Shown piece after piece: positions 24,528 through 34,101 of a stretch of 64,000 nucleotides of DNA; the first letter of the stretch is position 1; every line of letters begins with the position of its first letter. The DNA lies in assembly GCF_009931695.1 (NCBI RefSeq), contig NZ_CP048000.1:4730501-4794500 (forward strand), written 5' to 3'. The notes under the pieces were generated by a model that worked only from the letters and a program-made list of their open reading frames with translations, was not told where the DNA came from and searched no databases. The translations under genes and the position numbers were made by a program. The DNA comes from Anaerocolumna sedimenticola (GTDB lineage: Bacteria; Bacillota; Clostridia; Lachnospirales; Lachnospiraceae).

Positions 24528-24843
24528 ACAAGCTATTATTTTATTTTTCCTTATTGTTTATACTGGTATTACTCTTTTTCTTTATATGTGGAAATCTAAA
24601 AGGGAAAGCGATTACAAAAACGACGAACGTTGGCAGGTGATTCAGCTTAAATCGAATAATGCAGCGAATTTTTCAAACTATATCTTGATTGTATTAATAG
24701 CGATTGGAGATATCGTATCGTTATTTTCTGATATTCAAACTACCTTTACCTTTAATCGTGTTTTGATTTATGGTCTACTTTTCATCGGTTTTCGCAATAC
24801 GATAGAATTTTTTGCATTATTATATTTTGATAAGCGGATTTAA
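24520..24843 (+). CDS. Small membrane protein coupled to the XRE regulator
   Basis: A 107-residue protein with three hydrophobic segments (residues about 4-23, 48-65 and 74-100) and a charged loop SKRESDYKNDERWQVIQLKS between the first and second. I recognise no enzymatic motif. Its ATG overlaps the end of the XRE gene, with GGAGG upstream, so it is translationally coupled. Its partner role (sensor, or target of the regulator) is inference from position. Confidence 0.8.
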   Translation: MNEQAIILFFLIVYTGITLFLYMWKSKRESDYKNDERWQVIQLKSNNAANFSNYILIVLIAIGDIVSLFSDIQTTFTFNRVLIYGLLFIGFRNTIEFFALLYFDKRI

Positions 24844-24881
24844 CTTCAAGAAATAAACTTTAATGAGATACCTTTTCATAT

Positions 24882-24958
24882 ATTTAGAAAATTATCGAAA
24901 TATATATTGACGCTTCATCCCAGAAGTATTAAAATGAATTTAGAAAGTTATCGAAATA
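24882..24958 (+). promoter_or_regulatory. sdpRI-type promoter flanked by two direct repeats
   Basis: TTGACG (24907-24912) and TAAAAT (24930-24935) are 17 bases apart. A 21-bp direct repeat with one mismatch, ATTTAGAAA(A/G)TTATCGAAA plus TA, lies at 24882-24902 and again at 24938-24958, just upstream of -35 and just downstream of -10. This is a well-placed operator pair for the ArsR-type repressor encoded next. Confidence 0.75.
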
Positions 24959-24973
24959 AAAGGAGGTGATGAT

Positions 24974-25255
24974 GTGGGATTTCCCGATATTTTTAAAGCG
25001 CTTTCCGATCCGGTTCGACGGGATATTCTGATATTACTAAAAGAAAACGGTAGAATGTCAGCCGGAGACATTGTATCAAAATTCAACCTTACAAACGCCA
25101 CCGTATCTTATCACTTATCTCAATTAAAGAAAGCTGATTTGGTCTTTGAGACAAAAGTGAAACATTTCATTTATTATGAAATCAATTTATCTGTATTTGA
25201 TGAGTTAATGCTCTGGCTATCTCAGTTTAAAGGAGGAAATGAAAATGAAAAGTAA
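24974..25255 (+). CDS. ArsR-family autorepressor, SdpR-like
   Basis: A 93-residue winged-helix repressor (FPDIFKALSDPVRRDILILL, then GDIVSKFNLTNATVSYHLSQ and LKKADLVFETKVKHFIYYEI). The opening and the downstream sdpI-like gene match SdpR, which represses its own operon in Bacillus until membrane-bound SdpI sequesters it. No metal-binding ELCVCD motif is present, as expected for the SdpR group. The start is GTG at 24974 behind AGGAGG. The next gene overlaps its 3' end. Confidence 0.9.
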   Translation: MGFPDIFKALSDPVRRDILILLKENGRMSAGDIVSKFNLTNATVSYHLSQLKKADLVFETKVKHFIYYEINLSVFDELMLWLSQFKGGNENEK

Positions 25256-25919
25256 AATTGGCCGCTCCTTATGGATAGGCTCTCTAATCTGCCTTTTGCC
25301 GATTGCTTTTGGTTTGATCTGTTATAACAAGCTGCCTGATTCCATGGTTATCCATTTAGATTACAGAGGAAAACCGAACGGTAATGCACCAAAGGAGTTT
25401 ATAATATTTGTTTTTCCAATTTTAATGATGTTGCTCAATATTATAATTAATATTTCAGTAGCAAAAGCAGCTGTAAAAGGTAATGCCGCAAAACCTTTGA
25501 TTGGAATTGGCAAATGGATTGTCCCTATCGCAACAGTTATGATCCAGCCGTTGATAATTCTTCGGTCAATAAATAGCCAATCTCCTGTAAATTTGATAAT
25601 CTCCATCATGGTCGGGCTCATTTTTATATTAAGTGGTAATTATTTTCCGAAAAATCGGGTTAACCCCATTGTGGGAATGAAATTCCCGTGGTTATTCAAT
25701 GATGAAGAAGGCTGGAGGAAAACTCATAAACTATCCAGCTACCTCTGGATTATCGCAGGCTTTATTTTGATGATTGCTCCATTCATTGAGATTCCTTTTA
25801 TTATTATATTTATCGTGCTTATTTCATTAATTGGTGTCATTCCGATTGTTTATTCACTTTGTTTCTATATAAGGAGAAAATCAAATCATATTAACAACTC
25901 GGAATCTTCATTAAAGTGA
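25245..25919 (+). CDS. SdpI-family membrane protein (DUF1648 plus SdpI domain)
   Basis: About 224 residues with six hydrophobic segments. The N-terminal DUF1648 domain is recognisable (LPIAFGLICYNKLPDSMVIH with GKPNGNAPKEF), followed by the SdpI signature (GNYFPKNRVNPIVGMKFPWL, then WRKTHKLSSYLWII). In Bacillus subtilis SdpI is the immunity protein against the SdpC toxin and also the signal receptor that sequesters SdpR. No sdpABC genes are nearby, so this is an orphan pair that could protect against other cells' toxin or sense another signal. ATGs at 25239 and 25245 are both possible; the second is better spaced from AAAGGAGG. Confidence 0.92.
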   Translation: MKSKIGRSLWIGSLICLLPIAFGLICYNKLPDSMVIHLDYRGKPNGNAPKEFIIFVFPILMMLLNIIINISVAKAAVKGNAAKPLIGIGKWIVPIATVMIQPLIILRSINSQSPVNLIISIMVGLIFILSGNYFPKNRVNPIVGMKFPWLFNDEEGWRKTHKLSSYLWIIAGFILMIAPFIEIPFIIIFIVLISLIGVIPIVYSLCFYIRRKSNHINNSESSLK

Positions 25920-26130
25920 TTTATCCAGAAAATTAACAACCGAAACACGATAAGGCGGCTAAATTTAATAATGGCTCTCCATAGAGGACATTTTAAGGCA
26001 TCAGGATACTGTAATATCATGATACCGTAGAGACGGCAGTACCACATCTGAGTCAAGTGGTGCCTGCCGTCTTTTAATTTCCGCGAAAGCAAAGTATAGA
26101 ATCATTAATTTTTAGTAATTTTCTTAGCTG

Positions 26131-27081
26131 TCACTGGATTATTTTGCCGGTATATTCCCGGATTACTTTTACTGAGTTTTTGAATTTAACCTTTTCCGCC
26201 TCAGTCAGATGAACTTCAACCACATCTTTTACGCCACTGCGGTTTAAAATTACGGGAACCCCGCAGAATACATCATATTCCCCAAATTCACCCTCTAACA
26301 GGGTTGAAACAGGAATGATTTTGTTTTCATCATTTAGGATCGCTTTTATAATTCCTGCGGCTGTGGTTGCTATACCATAACAGGTAGTACCCTTTACTTC
26401 CAGAATATCAAAACCTACCCGTGTTATTCTTTTTACGATATCGTCAAGATTTACATTGTCAAATTCTTTATTATCTTCCAGAATATCATAGATTCTCTTT
26501 CCTCCTACCGTAACATGGGACCATGGACACATCTGACTGTCTCCGTGCTCTCCCATGGTATAACCTTGAACACTTCTGGGATCTACATGAAATAACTCTC
26601 CAATAAAGTATTTCAGCCTTGCGGAATCCATGGCAGTACCTGTTCCAATTACCTGATTCTTTGGTAATCCGGATAATTTATATACATAGTGAGCAATGAT
26701 ATCTACCGGATTGGATACCACAAGAAAATGTCCCCTAAAACCGCTCTCCATAACCGGACCAACAATTGATTTGGCGATATTTGCCGATAATTCAAGGGTA
26801 TCTAATCTTGTCTGACCTGGCTTGGGAGGTGCTCCTGCGGTAATAACTACAATATCCGCGTCACCACAGTCTTTATAATCTCCTTCGCTCACCTTAACAT
26901 TCCGGTTTAAATATTCTACACAATGGCATAAATCCATTACTTCTCCCCGGGCTTTATTTTTATTAATGTCAATTACCATTACTTCATCGCATACACCCTG
27001 TGTGATCAAACTAAATGCTGTAGAAGAACCAACTAAACCTGCTCCGATAATTACTACTTTACTGCGGTTAATTGTCATCAT
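26131..27081 (-). CDS. ldh: L-lactate dehydrogenase
   Basis: A 316-residue NAD-dependent L-lactate dehydrogenase reducing pyruvate to L-lactate at the end of glycolysis. It has the Rossmann GxGxxG (VVIIGAGLVGSS), the acidic cofactor residue at DINKNKARGEVMDL, the substrate loop with PPKPGQTRLDTL, the conserved VSNPVDIIAHYVYK and the catalytic His in GEHGDSQMC. TGTAMDSARL precedes the substrate-binding Arg region, which favours LDH over malate dehydrogenase. The frame is open 19 codons further upstream, but the ATG at 27081 with AAAGGA before it gives the usual length. It lies 28 bases after the GGDEF gene and is probably co-transcribed, although an LDH-specific promoter inside the upstream gene cannot be excluded. 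Confidence 0.94.
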   Translation of the reverse strand: MMTINRSKVVIIGAGLVGSSTAFSLITQGVCDEVMVIDINKNKARGEVMDLCHCVEYLNRNVKVSEGDYKDCGDADIVVITAGAPPKPGQTRLDTLELSANIAKSIVGPVMESGFRGHFLVVSNPVDIIAHYVYKLSGLPKNQVIGTGTAMDSARLKYFIGELFHVDPRSVQGYTMGEHGDSQMCPWSHVTVGGKRIYDILEDNKEFDNVNLDDIVKRITRVGFDILEVKGTTCYGIATTAAGIIKAILNDENKIIPVSTLLEGEFGEYDVFCGVPVILNRSGVKDVVEVHLTEAEKVKFKNSVKVIREYTGKIIQ

Positions 27082-27109
27082 CCTTACCATTTCCTTTCTC
27101 AATATTATT

Positions 27110-29473
27110 TTATGAAACTTCCGTACGATTTCTACCATTTTCTTTTGCCCGGTATAAAAGGGTATCAGTACGTTTTACAAAAGTCTTTGTTTCTTCAGAT
27201 TGAAAATCCGTAAGACCTATACTAATAGTAACATTTAGATTCTTTTTTGTAAATTTAAAATTTTGAATCCCTTTTCTAATATTTTCAGCTATCTGATATG
27301 CATCCTCTAAACTTATATCCGGCAGTACAACCATGAACTCTTCACCGCCGTATCTTCCTATAGAATCATAATCCCTGACATTTAATTGAATTAATTTTGA
27401 TACAACATTCAAAACTCTGTCACCGGTTTGATGCCCAAAATTATCATTCACTTTTTTAAAATAATCAATATCTAACATCATCAGGCACAAGTTGGTCTTA
27501 TTTTCAATGGACTTCCCGATTTCCTGTTCCAATAATTCCATGATGAATTTATGGTTATACAGATTGGTCAAACCGTCTCTTACCGATTGTTCCTGTAATA
27601 AGGAGTTGCTGATTATTAACTCACTGTTTACTTTTTCAATCTCTTCTTTGCTTCTTTTTAAGGCATCCTGAACCTTTTTTCTTTCGGTAATATCCCTGGC
27701 AACAAAAACATAACCGAAAGGCTCGGTGGATTTATCCCGTAAAACCGTGCCGTTAACTTCAGCAATAATATAAGAACCATCTTTTTTGATATGCTTATAT
27801 TCCACCGGACCTATATCTTCAACTAATATCCGTCTCATATTTTCTCTGGCAATTTCCTTATCATCTTCGTCCAGGAAATAAATTACATTTTTTGGTATAT
27901 TATCTGCTTGCGGATCATAACCCAGTATCTGTTTGATACTTTTGTTAATATAAGTAATATCTCCATAAATATCACAAACCAGTACCAAATCAGGAATAGA
28001 ATCCATTAGTTTACTTAACATTTCTTCCGATTTCACGATATTTTGCTGCAGTATTTTTTGTTCCGTTATATCGGCAAGGCAGGAAAGCAGAACTTCCTTA
28101 TCATTATATACAGCCGGTACCATAGTGATCAGCCCTGTAAATACCGAATTATCACCACGTTTAAATAATACCTCTTTGTCTTTAATCTGATAGCCATTTG
28201 TTATATCCTCAACAAATTTAAACCTGTCCTGAGGATTTTTATAAAATGAAAAAGCATCTTTTCCTATTATATTGTCATAACCAACATGGAACAAATCTTC
28301 TGCATTTTTATTAATGTATAATAAGGTATTATCATTTTTGTTAGTAACAACTATACCAAAAGGTATGGTTTCCGTTACAGTTCGAAATAATTCCTCACTC
28401 TTTTTTAATTTTTCCGCAGTTTTTTTATGATTGCTTATTTCGTTTTTTAAATCCTCAATCATTCTGATATCCTGTCCAACGATTAAAAACCCTAATAATA
28501 AATTATTTTTTGATTCCCGTATTGGAGTAATTGAAATATTTAATGGAATAGGTTCTCCGTTTTTAGTATGTATTATAACCTGATTCAGTTTTACGGTATC
28601 TGTAATTCGATCAAAGTCTGTAATAAGGTTTACTATCTTTTTTTCCGGTATGACTTTGGTAATCGGCGTATTGACCAGGTCAATTAAATCGTAGTTAAGC
28701 AAACTCAGGACTTGTTTATTCGTTCTGATAATTCTCCCATTCAAATCAATTAAAAAAGTCAGATCCAGGATTTCATGAAATAACTCGTTGACAATTAAGG
28801 AATTTGAAGCCATTAAAAAATTATAGTTAACCACCGCATAATAAATACCCCATAACATTATTAAGACAAATATCTGGGTTACATTAGGCAGATAGTAATG
28901 CAGTTTTAGGGGTAATATTGTTTGTGTAAATATATCAGTCAGAAACGGTATAATACCGGAAATAATTATTATTTTCGCCTGTTTCTTCTGTATCGATTTA
29001 TCAGAATTTCTACCCCATTTATATATTAGAATAAGACTAAGGATTACATACAGGTTGTTGTAAATTAAATCCACATAATAAAATATACGATATAATAAAT
29101 CAGAATATCTGATCGCTTCCCCGAATAAAAAGATTTCTGTAAATAATAAGAAGAAACCAGGTATGGCGATTATAACTTTGTATATAAATTTATCTAAGAC
29201 CGGGTTATTCGTTATTGATAAAACTAAAAACAAGACCAGAGCAGGGAAAGTACACCAACCAATTGCAGACACTTTATTCCAGACAGAAAATATAAACTCA
29301 TTATCTGCGGTATAAGCAAAGGAATAGGCAAAAGACCAAATAGAAAGAGATAAGGTTAAAAGCAGAAATATAAAACCATCCCTCGATTTCTTATTTAATT
29401 TATATGTATTAAATCCTACAAACAAATATATAACAGTTGCTAATGTTGATAGAAAGGATAATAATTGATTCAT
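27110..29473 (-). CDS. Diguanylate cyclase with 7-TM N-terminus and PAS domains
   Basis: A 787-residue membrane signalling enzyme. Residues 1-215 are seven hydrophobic helices of the histidine-kinase N-terminal 7TM type. Three PAS domains follow (about 225-340, 355-470 and 480-600), each with the typical LLYINKNAED or DITYINKSIKQILGY core and DITERK-type ends. After a short coiled coil comes a GGDEF domain, whose active site reads RYGGEEF near residue 707, competent for making cyclic di-GMP from two GTP. No EAL domain is present. AAGGATGG precedes the ATG. It is upstream of ldh in the same direction. The signal is not known; PAS domains could bind a redox or small-molecule cofactor. Confidence 0.92.
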   Translation of the reverse strand: MNQLLSFLSTLATVIYLFVGFNTYKLNKKSRDGFIFLLLTLSLSIWSFAYSFAYTADNEFIFSVWNKVSAIGWCTFPALVLFLVLSITNNPVLDKFIYKVIIAIPGFFLLFTEIFLFGEAIRYSDLLYRIFYYVDLIYNNLYVILSLILIYKWGRNSDKSIQKKQAKIIIISGIIPFLTDIFTQTILPLKLHYYLPNVTQIFVLIMLWGIYYAVVNYNFLMASNSLIVNELFHEILDLTFLIDLNGRIIRTNKQVLSLLNYDLIDLVNTPITKVIPEKKIVNLITDFDRITDTVKLNQVIIHTKNGEPIPLNISITPIRESKNNLLLGFLIVGQDIRMIEDLKNEISNHKKTAEKLKKSEELFRTVTETIPFGIVVTNKNDNTLLYINKNAEDLFHVGYDNIIGKDAFSFYKNPQDRFKFVEDITNGYQIKDKEVLFKRGDNSVFTGLITMVPAVYNDKEVLLSCLADITEQKILQQNIVKSEEMLSKLMDSIPDLVLVCDIYGDITYINKSIKQILGYDPQADNIPKNVIYFLDEDDKEIARENMRRILVEDIGPVEYKHIKKDGSYIIAEVNGTVLRDKSTEPFGYVFVARDITERKKVQDALKRSKEEIEKVNSELIISNSLLQEQSVRDGLTNLYNHKFIMELLEQEIGKSIENKTNLCLMMLDIDYFKKVNDNFGHQTGDRVLNVVSKLIQLNVRDYDSIGRYGGEEFMVVLPDISLEDAYQIAENIRKGIQNFKFTKKNLNVTISIGLTDFQSEETKTFVKRTDTLLYRAKENGRNRTEVS

Positions 29474-29695
29474 AATTTATTCCATCCTTAAGCCTTACTT
29501 AATAACTGTAAATTATCCACTTTTATGTGATATCACTATATCAGAAATATCGACAGTATTCAATCTTTTATTATAAAAATTAACAATCTTAATTGGTGAA
29601 TTCGTAATTTGAATAAAAGCTCATTCTATTGAATGTAATAAATTAAATAACTTTGAGATAGAATTACTTTTCCAGTATCTACAAACCGGAAGAAA

Positions 29696-29777
29696 TACGC
29701 TTTGCGAGTTTCTCCGGTTCGCGTGCGCGTTCGGATTATTGCAAGCAAGCTTGCTAATTCTCACTTTGCTTTCGCGG
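29696..29777 (+). repeat. 92-bp double-hairpin repeat, copy 1
   Basis: It starts with CCGGAAGAAATACGC pairing imperfectly with GCGAGTTTCTCCGG, continues CGCGTG...TCG and GCAAGCAAGCTTGC, and ends CACTTTGCTTTCGCGG. It is homologous to 44401-44492 in the same orientation and to 46779-46870 and 55338-55430 in the opposite one. It lies after purL. A further hairpin, GCTGCTG...CAGCAGC at 29783-29832, follows and could end the purL transcript. The rest of 29474-29912 shows nothing else. An isolated CCGCGAAAGCAAAGT at 26082 is a fragment of the same family. Confidence 0.75.
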
Positions 29778-29912
29778 AATTAAAGCTGCTGCAAATATTA
29801 ATTTATCAATTTATATTTACAGCAGCATAAGTTAAATTTTTAATTATTTAGTTTAAAAATCAAAGGTTTGATCTTAAATCTTTATTTCAATTCCCTATAT
29901 TATTCATGATAT

Positions 29913-32900
29913 CTATTTATAATAATTTACGCCGGATTCAAAGATATACTGGTTCTGGTTGCCGTATATATTCACTGCCACACCATCTCCTCTTCTTTCG
30001 GAATGAGCCATTTTGCCAAGTACTCTGCCGTCAGGGCTTGTAATTCCCTCAATTGCATAATAGCTGCTGTTAGGATTATAATCCTCGTCCATGGTGGGAT
30101 TTCCATCCATATCCACATACTGGGTGGCTACCTGGCCATTTGCAAATAATTTCTTAATCCATTCCTCATTTGCAACAAACCTGCCCTCGCCGTGGGATGC
30201 CGGAATTGCATAGATACCGCCCAATTCTGCCATAGTTAACCATGGAGATTTATTGGATACCACTTTAGTATATACGGATTTGGAGATATGACGGCCAATA
30301 TTATTCGTAGTTAAAGTGGGAGAATCTTCCCTTTGAGGTGTGATTTCACCATAAGGTACCAACCCTAATTTTATCAATGCCTGAAAACCGTTGCAGATAC
30401 CAAGGACTAAACCATCCCTATTCTTAAGCAGGTTATTAACAGCTTCCTTAATCCTGTCATTACGGAATGCGGTAGCAATAAATTTACCGGAACCATCCGG
30501 TTCATCTCCTGCGGAGAAACCACCCGGGAACATAAGAATCTGCGCTTCATTAATCCCCTTTTCAAACGCATCTACGGAATCTCTGATATTTCCTGCGTTT
30601 AAATTTTTAAATACGGTGGTAGTTACCTCAGCCCCAGCCAATTCGAAAGCCTTTAAGCTGTCATATTCACAGTTGGTTCCCGGAAATACCGGTATAAATA
30701 CTTTCGGTTTCGCTACTTTATTTTTTGCAATGTAAACTGTCTTTGCATCAAATAAATATGGTTCCGTCTTCTTATTCTTAATCTCAGGTTCTAACATAGA
30801 GCGGGTAGGAAATACTTTCTCTAAAGCAGCCGTCCAGGAGGATAACGCTTCTTCCATGGTAATTTCTGCACCACCTATTAAAAACTTAGGCTGTGGGATT
30901 ACTTTACCTGCTATTTTATAGGTTATATTAATCCTGTCCAGTTTAATCAGATCCTCTTCCTTAAGTTCCGCAAGTATGGAGCCGTAGGCCGGAGCAAATA
31001 ATTCTTCCTTACCTACTTTCTGATTGATCAGGACACCCAGCTGATTACCAAATGCCATCTTACTAACTGCTTCCGCTATACCATACCCCCCTAAGGCATA
31101 AGCAGAAACCAATACTTTATCCTTCGTAAGTATCTGAATCTTATCATAAAGAGCTTTAATCTGCTCATAGACAGGCAGGTCATAAACATCTTTTTCCATA
31201 TCAAACTTAACAAGTATATTACCAGGTGTTTTTAGTTCCGGTGTGATAACATCGTGAATATCAGCTACATTAACTGCAAAGGAAACCAATGTAGGAGGTA
31301 CATCAATATCATTAAAGGTTCCTGACATGCTGTCTTTACCGCCGATGGACGGAAGGCCTAACTTCATCTGGGCATCAAATGTACCCAAAAGTGCAGTTAA
31401 TGGTTCACCCCAACGTTTTGCATCGGTTCCAAGCCTTCTGAAATATTCCTGGAATGTAAAACGAATTTTCTTATAATCACCGCCTGCTGCAACTATTTTA
31501 GCTACGGAAGATATAATAGCATAAACAGCACCATGGTAAGGACTCCAGCTTGAGAGATAAGGATCAAAGCCATAACTCATCATAGTAACAGTATCACATT
31601 TGCCTTTTAATACCGGTAACTTTGCAACCATTGTCTGAATCGGGGTTAATTGATATTTGCCTCCGTAAGGCATGGTTACGGTTGCAGCTCCGATGGAACT
31701 GTCAAACATCTCTACCAGTCCCTTCTTAGAGCATACATTTAAGTCCTTTAAAGTTTGTAACCATTTTTCTTTTATATCTATATTATAATTATTTTCTTTA
31801 TTAAAATAATTCTCTTCTGCTTTCGGCAGAGTAACCAGGGCATCCGCTTCCTGATGAGCTCCGTTGGTGTCAAGGAAAACTCTTGAAATATTTACGATTT
31901 CTTTGTCTCTCCATATCATAACCAGCCTTGGTTCTTTAGTGACCTCTGCAACAACAACAGCTTCCAGGTTCTCTTCTTCTGCAAAGATAAGCATCCTGGA
32001 TACGTCTTTTTTATCTACAACCACAGCCATTCTTTCCTGTGATTCAGAAATTGCAAGTTCTGTTCCGTCAAGCCCTGCGTATTTTTTTGGAACTTTATCC
32101 AGATAGATATGAAGGCCTTCCGCTAATTCACCAATGGCAACTGACACACCGCCTGCGCCAAAGTCATTACATTTCTTAATTAATCTGCTTACTTCTTCCC
32201 GGCGGAATAAACGCTGTAACTTTCTTTCCGTAGGTGCATTTCCTTTTTGTACTTCGGCTCCGCAGGTTTCAATGGATTCGGTTGTATGAACCTTGGATGA
32301 ACCGGTTGCTCCGCCGCAGCCGTCACGTCCTGTTCTTCCTCCCAATAAAATAATAATATCACCCGGATCGGAATTTTCCCGGATTACATTCTTACGGGGA
32401 GCTGCTCCCATAACCGCACCTATTTCCATCCTTTTTGCCACATAATTCGGGTGATAAACTTCATCCACTAATCCTGTAGCAAGTCCGATCTGGTTACCAT
32501 AAGAACTATAACCGTTAGCTGCACCGGTCACAATTTTTCTCTGAGGTAACTTTCCTTTTAAGGTATCTTCTAAAGAGACGGTAGGATCTGCCGCTCCGGT
32601 TATACGCATTGCCTGGTATACATAACCTCTTCCTGACAGGGGATCTCTGATTGCTCCTCCAAGACAGGTTGCAGCTCCGCCGAAAGGTTCAATCTCCGTA
32701 GGATGGTTATGGGTTTCGTTTTTAAAGAATACCAGCCATTCTTCCGTTTTACCGTCAATTTCTACCGGTACTACAATGGAGCAGGCATTAATTTCATCGG
32801 AAACCTCCATATCCTCTAATTTACCGTCTGCTTTTAATTTCTTCATGGCTATTAATGCAATGTCCATTAAAGAGATATATTTATCATCCCTGTCTTTATA

Positions 32901-33692
32901 TAAAACTTCCCGGCTGGATAGATAACTTTCATAAGCTTTCCGTATAGGTTCTTTATAAAATCCGTCTTCAAATTGTATGTCTTTTAATTCCGTTAAAAAG
33001 GTGGTATGTCTGCAATGATCGGACCAATAGGTATCCAAAACACGGATTTCGGTTTTGGATGGGTCACGTTTCTCCTCTATTGCAAAATAATTCTGGATAT
33101 GAAGAAAATCCTGAAAGGTCATAGCCAGATTAAGGGATTGATATAACTCTTTTAATTCCGTTTCTGACATGGAAATAAACCCGTCAAAGATTAGTACATC
33201 TGCAGGTTCTTCAAATACTGTTTCTAATGTTTCCGGTTTTTCCTCATCGGTTTCTTTAGAATCTACCGGGTTTATGCAATAAGCCTTTATTTTATTAAAA
33301 TCTTCGTCGCTGATATCTCCGGATAAAATGTAAGTAGTAGCGGTACGGATCATGGGTTCTTCATTCTCATTCAGCAATTTTACACATTGCTCTGCAGAAT
33401 CTGCCCTTTGGTCAAATTGACCGGGTAAATACTGAACTGTGAAGATTCTATCGTTCTCTGCTTTTTGAAAAGATTCCTCGTATAACATGTCAACAGGCGG
33501 TTCGGAAAAAACAGTTCCTAAAGCTTTCCTGTAAGTTTCTTCACTGACATTCTCTATATCATAACGGATTAAAACCCTTACTTGTTTTAAGTTACTCATA
33601 CCAAGATAGCTTTTTATTTCATCGAATAATTCTTTTGCCCTTACAGCATAGGGGTTTTTCTTCTCTACATAGATTCGCTTTACGCTGCTCAT
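29913..33692 (-). CDS. purL: Phosphoribosylformylglycinamidine synthase, single-chain
   Basis: A 1259-residue single-polypeptide FGAM synthase, the fourth step of purine synthesis: FGAR + glutamine + ATP gives FGAM. It has an N-terminal PurS-like part, two PurM-like halves (FFKNETHNHPTEIEPFGGAA and the GGRTGRDGCGGATGS stretch; GGKDSMSG in the second), and a C-terminal class I glutaminase with the nucleophile Cys in LGICNGFQALIKLGL near residue 1100 and the VFPGTNCEYDS and SHGEGRF stretches. The form that combines all parts is known from Clostridia as well as Gammaproteobacteria. The ATG at 33692 with AAAGGA eight bases upstream is preferred over one six codons earlier. It is not in a pur operon here; no purine riboswitch is visible upstream, where a MITE-like repeat lies. 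Confidence 0.96.
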   Translation of the reverse strand: MSSVKRIYVEKKNPYAVRAKELFDEIKSYLGMSNLKQVRVLIRYDIENVSEETYRKALGTVFSEPPVDMLYEESFQKAENDRIFTVQYLPGQFDQRADSAEQCVKLLNENEEPMIRTATTYILSGDISDEDFNKIKAYCINPVDSKETDEEKPETLETVFEEPADVLIFDGFISMSETELKELYQSLNLAMTFQDFLHIQNYFAIEEKRDPSKTEIRVLDTYWSDHCRHTTFLTELKDIQFEDGFYKEPIRKAYESYLSSREVLYKDRDDKYISLMDIALIAMKKLKADGKLEDMEVSDEINACSIVVPVEIDGKTEEWLVFFKNETHNHPTEIEPFGGAATCLGGAIRDPLSGRGYVYQAMRITGAADPTVSLEDTLKGKLPQRKIVTGAANGYSSYGNQIGLATGLVDEVYHPNYVAKRMEIGAVMGAAPRKNVIRENSDPGDIIILLGGRTGRDGCGGATGSSKVHTTESIETCGAEVQKGNAPTERKLQRLFRREEVSRLIKKCNDFGAGGVSVAIGELAEGLHIYLDKVPKKYAGLDGTELAISESQERMAVVVDKKDVSRMLIFAEEENLEAVVVAEVTKEPRLVMIWRDKEIVNISRVFLDTNGAHQEADALVTLPKAEENYFNKENNYNIDIKEKWLQTLKDLNVCSKKGLVEMFDSSIGAATVTMPYGGKYQLTPIQTMVAKLPVLKGKCDTVTMMSYGFDPYLSSWSPYHGAVYAIISSVAKIVAAGGDYKKIRFTFQEYFRRLGTDAKRWGEPLTALLGTFDAQMKLGLPSIGGKDSMSGTFNDIDVPPTLVSFAVNVADIHDVITPELKTPGNILVKFDMEKDVYDLPVYEQIKALYDKIQILTKDKVLVSAYALGGYGIAEAVSKMAFGNQLGVLINQKVGKEELFAPAYGSILAELKEEDLIKLDRINITYKIAGKVIPQPKFLIGGAEITMEEALSSWTAALEKVFPTRSMLEPEIKNKKTEPYLFDAKTVYIAKNKVAKPKVFIPVFPGTNCEYDSLKAFELAGAEVTTTVFKNLNAGNIRDSVDAFEKGINEAQILMFPGGFSAGDEPDGSGKFIATAFRNDRIKEAVNNLLKNRDGLVLGICNGFQALIKLGLVPYGEITPQREDSPTLTTNNIGRHISKSVYTKVVSNKSPWLTMAELGGIYAIPASHGEGRFVANEEWIKKLFANGQVATQYVDMDGNPTMDEDYNPNSSYYAIEGITSPDGRVLGKMAHSERRGDGVAVNIYGNQNQYIFESGVNYYK

Positions 33693-33723
33693 AGTTATTA
33701 TCCTTTCCATATATCATTCATTT

Positions 33724-33870
33724 AACGAATTGCAAAACTATAGTTTTCTGAATATACCGTACAATTAATACGAATTTCAGAGCTTCAGTTGCCCTCCGGG
33801 CAAGATTCATCTCTGAAATTGTATGAATTGCATGGTATATAGACACATTAGTGGAGTTTCGCAATTACCT
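33724..33870. repeat. MITE-like repeat, full-length copy
   Basis: A 147-base imperfect palindrome upstream of purL. The ends are ACGAATTGCAAAAC and GTTTCGCAATTACCT; inner arms AATATACCGTACAATTAATA and TGTATGAATTGCATGGTATA pair; the centre is TTGCCCTCCGGGCAA. It is about 85% identical by eye to 35378-35526. The remaining gap to 34101 shows no gene. Confidence 0.85.
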
Positions 33871-34101
33871 GCATCATTCATTTCATAAGTTTCTGCCACT
33901 ATTATAGCATAATACCTTTTATAAAAGAAATTAATATATATAAACCTTTTAATAAGCAGTACTAATACAAAGTATCTATTTTTATAAGTGTTTTCGTTAC
34001 AGTTTGCCTCACTTTTCCATTCTCCATCTATACAAATTGCTATCTTTGAGGTAGAATAATATAAGGTTAGTAATACTGGGAGATATCCAAGGAGGTTTCC
34101 T

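Noticed and set aside
33693..34101. Purine riboswitch upstream of purL
   Set aside because: I looked for the conserved purine-aptamer junction sequences on the minus strand and found only the MITE-like palindrome.
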